Below are positions 58,873 to 64,000 of a stretch of DNA of 64,000 nucleotides, in pieces. Origin of the DNA: Anthracocystis setariae (taxonomy: Eukaryota > Basidiomycota > Ustilaginomycetes > Ustilaginales > Ustilaginaceae); NCBI GenBank assembly GCA_928724745.1, contig CAKMXJ010000005.1:310001-374000 (forward strand). Direction: 5' to 3'. The first letter of the stretch is position 1; each line of letters starts with the position of its first letter. The translations under genes and the position numbers were made by a program. The notes under the pieces were generated by a model. That model saw nothing but the letters and a program-made list of their open reading frames with translations. It was not told the DNA's origin and searched no databases.

Positions 58873-61800
58873 ATGTCCAAGGCTGATTTACCTGCCATCT
58901 CGACCCCTTCGCGCCCCCGCTACTCGCTCGTCTCGAAGCGAAGCGGCAGCTTCGTATACGATCCCAAATCTCCAAATGTCGCTGGCTTTAGTCCCGGAGG
59001 TCAAGTCTTCGAGGGCTACTCGTATCTGTCGCGATCCACTTCCATGTCTACCTCTACAAGATCCCGACCCCAAGGCTTGCAAAGTCGAACCTCGGATATC
59101 ACCATGTCTCCGCCTGCAACCAACCGCGAGCTTCCTTCGTCGTCCTCTCTGCCTCGCTTCCCTCAGATCTCAAGCTCTCCGTCTTCTAGCCCCTTCACAG
59201 CTCCTGTAGATCTTCCGCAACGTAAAGCTTCTCTCAACCGCATGCCCAACTCCATCAGCACCCCAGAGCTCCACTCGATTCCTATCCATGTGCCGTCCTC
59301 GGAGTCCGACGCCGAACCACTCGCTCAAGCTGTCGCCGATCTTCCCCACAATCCCAAAACCTGGCTCCCAACTCAAGTGGCGTTGTACCTCACACATGTG
59401 CTCGGGCTGGTCCCTCGACCCGTAGTTGAGGACGTGACCGCCTACGTGAGGTCTTCCCGCATGGGTGGCCGTGCCTTCCTCCGCCTCAGCGAAAAGGATC
59501 TCGAGAGGCAGGGCCTCAACTTGAAATGGAGGAAGCTTATGATCGAGGCAGTCCGCAAACTTCGTCGCGATGCTTTGCGTGGCAGAATTTGGGGCTACGA
59601 GTCCGGCTCACTTCGATGGCCCAAGTCTTCGCAGGTCTTGGAACGAGAGGAAGCAGATGAAGAAGCTCAGCAAGACCAGGCGGATGAGCAAGACGACATC
59701 GTCCGCTGCTCTAAGACGACCAGCAAGATGACGCTGAAGCGTATGCGCGACAGTCGCAAGGTACGGGGCATTATTCAGGCTTTCCAGACTTCTCCTAGCA
59801 AAGAAGAAGCTTCGCCTACCCTTCATCTCGACGCTGTCTATGGCGAGGGGTATGTCCGTGACCAGGCCAAGCAGATCTTGTCCGAGCCGGAACAGAAGAA
59901 GCTCTCCCTTCGTCGACCGCTGCGTCCTCGTCGCTCGACTGCTGACTTCCCTTGGCTGGAGTCTTTGGATGCCAAGCCAGCAAACATCGAGGAGTTGCTC
60001 TCGTCACTGACCGAGCAAGAAGCCAACGACCTCGCCAATGAGCTCGGCCTGATTGACTTGCAGGATCGTGACGCCGTCAGCCGCGTTATCGGTGATGCCG
60101 AGCTCAAGCTGGATTCCGACCAGCGCCGACAGGCTTTCGGTCAGAGTGCAGATGACCTCGCCCTCATGCCCAATCTCTCTCGAGACAACTCCGCCGACAA
60201 CACCTCAGTGGATGGCGACAGTTCCATCTCTGAGTGTAGCGGCACGGAAAGCGAAATGGACTTTGAGGAAGACGACGACGACGACGATGATCAGCGTGGT
60301 CACAAGCCGAGGTACAGCGTGCTGGATGAAGACATCATTCGAGCCATTTTGGCTGAGGAAGATACACCTGTGACTTCTCAGGCTGGCGACCATGAGCTGC
60401 ATTCCCAAGTTCAGCTGACTCGCTCACATACAACGGCCTCTATTGTCCGGCCTAGCCGACCCTATCGCGCTTCGATGTATACGGATGACGAGCGTGCCGC
60501 GCTCAACTCTGATCAGCTCCACATCCGCACCGAAAGCTCGCGTGAGCTCCTCGAAGGTCTGACATCCTCTGGTATCAAAGAAGATGTTGCGATTGCTGTG
60601 CCGAAATTCGGTACCGCTCGCCTGCGATCTGCAGAAGAGAAGGCGGCGGACAGTGCCCCTCCCATCCCTTCCTTCGACGAGGCACATATGCTTGGTCAGG
60701 AAAGAAGCGAAAGCGGAGCTGGTCAGCATACAGTTGACGAGTACGTCTTCAACTCGCCTGAACCTGTGGCCCGTAAACCCATTCACGCCGGCTCCATTCG
60801 TAGCAGTGGCCGTAAGGCTACCTTTGGGAGCAAGCGGGGCAAGGCGGTCCTCTCGCTGCTGAGCAATCCCGATTCGGACAACGCCGAACTCTTCGCCTCG
60901 CTTCCCGGTGCTACTATGCTTCGTCAGAAGTCCAATGACGAAGAAGGATGGGGTGGTACTCTTGGCCGCAGTGGTAGCAGGAAGAGCTTGAACGGTATGT
61001 TTGATGCGGGTGTTAGGCCCAAGTCGATGTTTGGCAGTGTAGCCGGTTCTACGTTCAGGAAGAGGGGGTTGGAGAGAGTGGCTTCCGAGGCTGAAGGAGA
61101 AGCATTCCATGCGAAGCTAGACCAGCTTGAACACAGTGCAGCGCTGGTGGAAGCCGTGGAGGAGAAAGTTCAAGTTCCGCTGGAGCGATACGAGGAGACC
61201 ACGGAGAGCGAAGGAATGCACCGCAAACCGAGTGTCGAGCAGCGCTTGTCTTTGCTCTTCCAAGGGGCAGCCCAGGCGGAGGAACAGGTAGTGGGAGAAG
61301 AAGCGCTTGAAACAGCCCCTGCAGTCGATGTGGCGGTGGGTGAGGTCGTTGATGCAGAAAACCCAATGGTTGAACAAGGGCTGTCTGCTTCGGACAACAT
61401 TCTTGCAACCGCAATTGAACTGGCAGAAGTGGACGTCGCTACTCCGGAAACTCAGGTAGACGAATCTGCAGCTGAGTCTGCTAAACTCGAAGCCGACAGC
61501 GCTGAAGGAGGAGATGAGATTGTCGAGGCTTCTCCGGCTGTGCCGACAGTCGTCTCGGTGGTGGAGGAGGTGATCGGAGCTGATCTGGTAGCTTCTGCAT
61601 CGACAGACAATCACTCTCGCGAACCATCGTTCGAGATGGTGGAAGTGCCTGGTAGCGATGCCGGTGCCTGCACAAGTGACAACGTTGACAGCCTTGCTCA
61701 ACCCGGTGCTACGCCAGAGTCCGAAGCATCTGCGCAGCTGCTGGTACCGCTGACGCTGATCGAACCACACCCTTCCGGCACGGGCTCGATCAAGAAACGC

Positions 61801-62328
61801 TCGATGGTGCTCGTCGATCGCAAACGATTCGAATCGCTTGCACGCCGTATGACGGACCTCGAGACCGAACTGAGCCGCGTCGCGACGTCCACCTCTGTCA
61901 CTCCTTCTCGCACCTGTGGCTCGACTGTGGGTGCATCTACCAAGCTGCGCGACATGTTTGCTCAAACCGAGGCGGACGAGTGCATCGCAGCGATGGAGAA
62001 CCGCGAGGCTGATGAGATCCTCGACGCGATCCTCTCCAGCGAGCCCGTTGAGCGCAAGCAGGGCGCAAAGAAATGGTGGAGCCCCTCATCCTGGGCCAGC
62101 TACCTCTCTTCTCTCAACCCATACTTTGCTCCAACCGGTAAAGAGGACGATATTGAGGAGGACGAGGAGCTTTCGCTGTACGCCTTGCTCGGACGTTGCG
62201 AATCGGAACATGAGAAACATCTCCTCTCCATCGGTGCCATCCCAGCTTACATGCTAGGCCTAGGTGCAGGCGTAGGCTTTGTCCTCGTCCGTGAAGTCGT
62301 CGTCAAAAGTCTAAGTCGCAACTATTAA
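58873..62328 (+). CDS. SAM-domain protein with C-terminal membrane anchor (1151 aa)
   Basis: Intronless 1151-codon frame. The first 155 residues are Ser/Pro-rich and disordered. A SAM-like domain lies at about 161-238 (TWLPTQVALYLTHVLGL, GGRAFLRLSEKDLERQGL, WRKLMIEAVRKLRR), a fold used for protein-protein assembly. Long acidic disordered stretches follow (Asp-rich near 465). A predicted coiled segment at about 985-1005 (RKRFESLARRMTDLETELSRV) precedes the C-terminal region. The last 30 residues hold one hydrophobic helix (AYMLGLGAGVGFVLV) followed by a basic tail (REVVVKSLSRNY), the layout of a tail-anchored protein of mitochondria, ER or peroxisomes. I recognise no named family; scaffold at a membrane is inference. 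Confidence 0.85.
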   Translation: MSKADLPAISTPSRPRYSLVSKRSGSFVYDPKSPNVAGFSPGGQVFEGYSYLSRSTSMSTSTRSRPQGLQSRTSDITMSPPATNRELPSSSSLPRFPQISSSPSSSPFTAPVDLPQRKASLNRMPNSISTPELHSIPIHVPSSESDAEPLAQAVADLPHNPKTWLPTQVALYLTHVLGLVPRPVVEDVTAYVRSSRMGGRAFLRLSEKDLERQGLNLKWRKLMIEAVRKLRRDALRGRIWGYESGSLRWPKSSQVLEREEADEEAQQDQADEQDDIVRCSKTTSKMTLKRMRDSRKVRGIIQAFQTSPSKEEASPTLHLDAVYGEGYVRDQAKQILSEPEQKKLSLRRPLRPRRSTADFPWLESLDAKPANIEELLSSLTEQEANDLANELGLIDLQDRDAVSRVIGDAELKLDSDQRRQAFGQSADDLALMPNLSRDNSADNTSVDGDSSISECSGTESEMDFEEDDDDDDDQRGHKPRYSVLDEDIIRAILAEEDTPVTSQAGDHELHSQVQLTRSHTTASIVRPSRPYRASMYTDDERAALNSDQLHIRTESSRELLEGLTSSGIKEDVAIAVPKFGTARLRSAEEKAADSAPPIPSFDEAHMLGQERSESGAGQHTVDEYVFNSPEPVARKPIHAGSIRSSGRKATFGSKRGKAVLSLLSNPDSDNAELFASLPGATMLRQKSNDEEGWGGTLGRSGSRKSLNGMFDAGVRPKSMFGSVAGSTFRKRGLERVASEAEGEAFHAKLDQLEHSAALVEAVEEKVQVPLERYEETTESEGMHRKPSVEQRLSLLFQGAAQAEEQVVGEEALETAPAVDVAVGEVVDAENPMVEQGLSASDNILATAIELAEVDVATPETQVDESAAESAKLEADSAEGGDEIVEASPAVPTVVSVVEEVIGADLVASASTDNHSREPSFEMVEVPGSDAGACTSDNVDSLAQPGATPESEASAQLLVPLTLIEPHPSGTGSIKKRSMVLVDRKRFESLARRMTDLETELSRVATSTSVTPSRTCGSTVGASTKLRDMFAQTEADECIAAMENREADEILDAILSSEPVERKQGAKKWWSPSSWASYLSSLNPYFAPTGKEDDIEEDEELSLYALLGRCESEHEKHLLSIGAIPAYMLGLGAGVGFVLVREVVVKSLSRNY

Positions 62329-62638
62329 AAAAGTTGAACCGTTCCAATCATCATGCTCATGCTCAGGAATATTAAATCAAATGCGGAGAGTTCAGATCGT
62401 ATCAGATTACAGTGTGTGTGTGTGTGTGTGTGTGTGTGGTGACGGGGCCAAGTGAGACAAGCACAGGAGGGTAGACGGAACAGGGAGGTGGGATGAGAAG
62501 AGAGAGAGAGAGAGAGAAAAAGGGGGGGTTGGGGGGCATGCTACAGCGGTTGACGGGGTTGGGATGAGGTAGAAAAGTTTGTTTGTTGTTGTGGGAGGAA
62601 ATTAGGTTGGAAGCTTTTACAATTTTTTTTTTTTTTAG
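62329..62638. other. Convergent 3' region with simple repeats
   Basis: 310 bp between the stops of the SAM-domain gene and tup1. It contains a GT repeat (62412-62438), a GA repeat near 62500-62517, a G run and a T run near 62622-62636. No gene. Confidence 0.7.
62412..62438. repeat. GT dinucleotide repeat, about 13 copies
   Basis: About thirteen consecutive GT units in the 3' region between two convergent genes. Confidence 0.95.
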
Positions 62639-64000
62639 TTAGTTGGGGATACGATCGTAGCTCCAAATCCTAGCGTTGAAATCGCCGCTTCCTGTTGCTA
62701 GCAAACCGCCTGCTGGGCTCAAATTGATGGCGATGACGGAATTCTTATGACCCTGAAGAACGAATTGAGCCTGAGCGGTCTTTGGATCCCAAAACTGAAC
62801 GCCACGATCCTTGGAACCCGATGCAACCCACTGACCATCCGGACTGCACGAAACGCTCAGAACATAATCCTTGTGACCAACAAACGTGGTGGCACAGTTG
62901 GCATGACCGCCCTTTTCCTCGGCTCGGTTCTCCTGCACCGCCTTGGCCGTACCGCCAAGGTCCCAAAGCTTGAGCGTCTTATCGAGCGATCCGGAAACTA
63001 GCGACTTGCCATCCGGCGCAAAGCTCACCGAGTAGATCGAGTCCTTGTGGCTCTTCAATCGCTCGAGCTGCTTACCAGTCTGAGCATCCCAGACGCGCAC
63101 CAATGTGTCAAGCGCACCGGCAGCGACCAATCGATTGTCGGACGAAATGCTGACCGACGTAACCCCAGCCTCGCTTGGACCGTGCTCGAGACCTGGCGAC
63201 GTATAGAGCGTATGCAGCAACTGACCATTCTCGACATCCCAGATGCGAACCGTCTTGTCTCCGGAACCCGAAGCAATGATGCGACCGTCCTTGGAGTAGT
63301 CGAGCGAGTAAATCTCCTGCTTGTGACCGGAGAACAGATGCTTGACCTTCTTCTTGCTGATATCCCAGATTCGGATCTGCCTGTCCTCAGCACCGGTAGC
63401 GAGACACTTGCCATCCGGGCTGAAGCACACACTGCGGATGTACAGATCGCCCTTGGAGTTGGCCGATTGATCTGTCAGCACGCAAGTCTTGACACCAGTC
63501 TTGGTGTCGAAGATCTGTGCCGACTTGTTGCATCCAGTAGCGAGGTATTTGCCGTCGGCCGAGAAGCGAACGCAACACACGACACTCTCGTGGAGGAAGG
63601 TATGAACGAGGCTGACATCAAGGGTGCGCTTGACCTTTGGGTTGAAGATGGCGAGCCAATCGGGACCCTCCTTTTTGAGCTCCTTGGGGATCTCATCTGG
63701 GTCCATGTCGCTCAAGCTTGCAAGCGAGACATTGCCGGCAGCAGCTGCAGTGGCGCCGGGCGAGTCAGCATTGGAGGCAGCATCGCCTGGACGCTCGCCA
63801 GCGGCACGTTCCCGATCCCTTGCGTCGCGGTGAGGCATATCACGGTTGTAAGAGCTGGGAGGTGGGAGAGATTGGCCACCGTGGGGCGACTGCGCGGGTC
63901 CTGGGCCGAGAGGGGGACCACCGCCACGCTGATCTCTTTCCCACTTTTCATCGCGAGGCGCGCGGTCGCGCTCTTCCTTCTTGATCCAATCGCGTTCTCG
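62639..64000 (-). CDS. tup1: Tup1 transcriptional corepressor, WD40 part (5' end cut by right edge)
   Basis: The last 453 codons are visible; the frame is open to the right edge. A Gly/Pro-rich linker leads into DMDPDEIPKELKKEGPDWLAIFNPKVKRTLDVSLVH, a segment typical of Tup1 just before the propeller. Seven WD40 repeats follow (for example HESVVCCVRFSADGKYLATG, GHKQEIYSLDYSKDGRIIASGSGDKTVRIWD, SHKDSIYSVSFAPDGKSLVSGSLDKTLKLWD), ending SGDFNARIWSYDRIPN. The N-terminal tetramerisation region that binds Ssn6/Cyc8 lies beyond the window. Tup1-Ssn6 represses many fungal genes in the nucleus; in Ustilago maydis Tup1 is needed for the switch to the pathogenic filament. The ATG at 63838 is internal and is not the start. 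Confidence 0.95.
   Translation of the reverse strand, partial: RERDWIKKEERDRAPRDEKWERDQRGGGPPLGPGPAQSPHGGQSLPPPSSYNRDMPHRDARDRERAAGERPGDAASNADSPGATAAAAGNVSLASLSDMDPDEIPKELKKEGPDWLAIFNPKVKRTLDVSLVHTFLHESVVCCVRFSADGKYLATGCNKSAQIFDTKTGVKTCVLTDQSANSKGDLYIRSVCFSPDGKCLATGAEDRQIRIWDISKKKVKHLFSGHKQEIYSLDYSKDGRIIASGSGDKTVRIWDVENGQLLHTLYTSPGLEHGPSEAGVTSVSISSDNRLVAAGALDTLVRVWDAQTGKQLERLKSHKDSIYSVSFAPDGKSLVSGSLDKTLKLWDLGGTAKAVQENRAEEKGGHANCATTFVGHKDYVLSVSCSPDGQWVASGSKDRGVQFWDPKTAQAQFVLQGHKNSVIAINLSPAGGLLATGSGDFNARIWSYDRIPN

Noticed and set aside
1..64000. CRISPR arrays, operons, riboswitches and bacterial-type terminators
   Set aside because: The window is eukaryotic nuclear DNA; no regularly spaced direct repeats with unique spacers and no such elements were found.

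Overview
The window looks like nuclear DNA of a smut fungus (Ustilaginomycetes, close to Ustilago/Sporisorium). It has GC-rich, mostly intron-poor genes with short GT-AG introns of about 80-130 bp. Disordered Ser/Ala/Pro-rich proteins are common, intergenic regions run to 1-4 kb, and the gene set is typically basidiomycete. A 339-codon Rad51 can be assembled exactly, and the right edge carries the WD40 part of Tup1. The species assignment is inference from gene content and style, not from a database match.

Layout. 1-969: 5' part of a Yap/AP-1-type bZIP gene (minus, cut by the left edge), followed by about 4 kb of simple-sequence-rich DNA. 5109-7997: a 962-residue disordered protein (minus). 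10679-11230: a small secreted protein with two dibasic processing sites (minus). 12298-16782: a Dnf1-type P4 flippase (minus). 17880-18370: a foldback, MITE-like element with a TA duplication. 19213-19319: an intron-containing tRNA-Pro(AGG) (minus). 19507-21309: a UBR7/Mlo2-type protein (minus), divergent from a CREG-like secreted protein at 21931-22905 (plus). 23633-24968: rad51 in four exons (plus). 26346-27866: an Edc1/PNRC-like decapping activator (plus). 29174-29956: Dpb4 (plus), convergent with FAN1 nuclease at 30092-32884 (minus). 34053-34697: a decayed Tc1/mariner-like MITE candidate. 35243-40805: class II myosin heavy chain (plus), convergent with a TBC1D12/14-like protein at 41015-44080 (minus). 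45227-46352: an HP1 protein (plus), convergent with a CipC-family protein at 46778-47205 (minus). 48109-54299: a complete, apparently intact non-LTR retrotransposon with a poly(A) tail and target-site duplication. 55399-56001: a four-helix membrane protein (minus). 56492-57739: a PfkB/Mak32-like kinase (minus). 58873-62328: a SAM-domain, tail-anchored protein (plus). 62639 to the right edge: Tup1 (minus).

Themes. Genome maintenance is well represented (Rad51, Dpb4, FAN1, HP1), alongside gene-expression control (bZIP, Edc1-like, Tup1), membrane traffic (flippase, TBC, myosin) and ubiquitin (UBR7). These genes are neighbours and do not form a bacterial-style operon. The most interesting non-gene content is the mobile DNA: an intact LINE with a stop-restart TAAATG junction and an unexplained third reading frame, and two non-autonomous TA-inserting elements. 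In addition, a dispersed TACTGTACAGTA-type word is almost confined to intergenic DNA.
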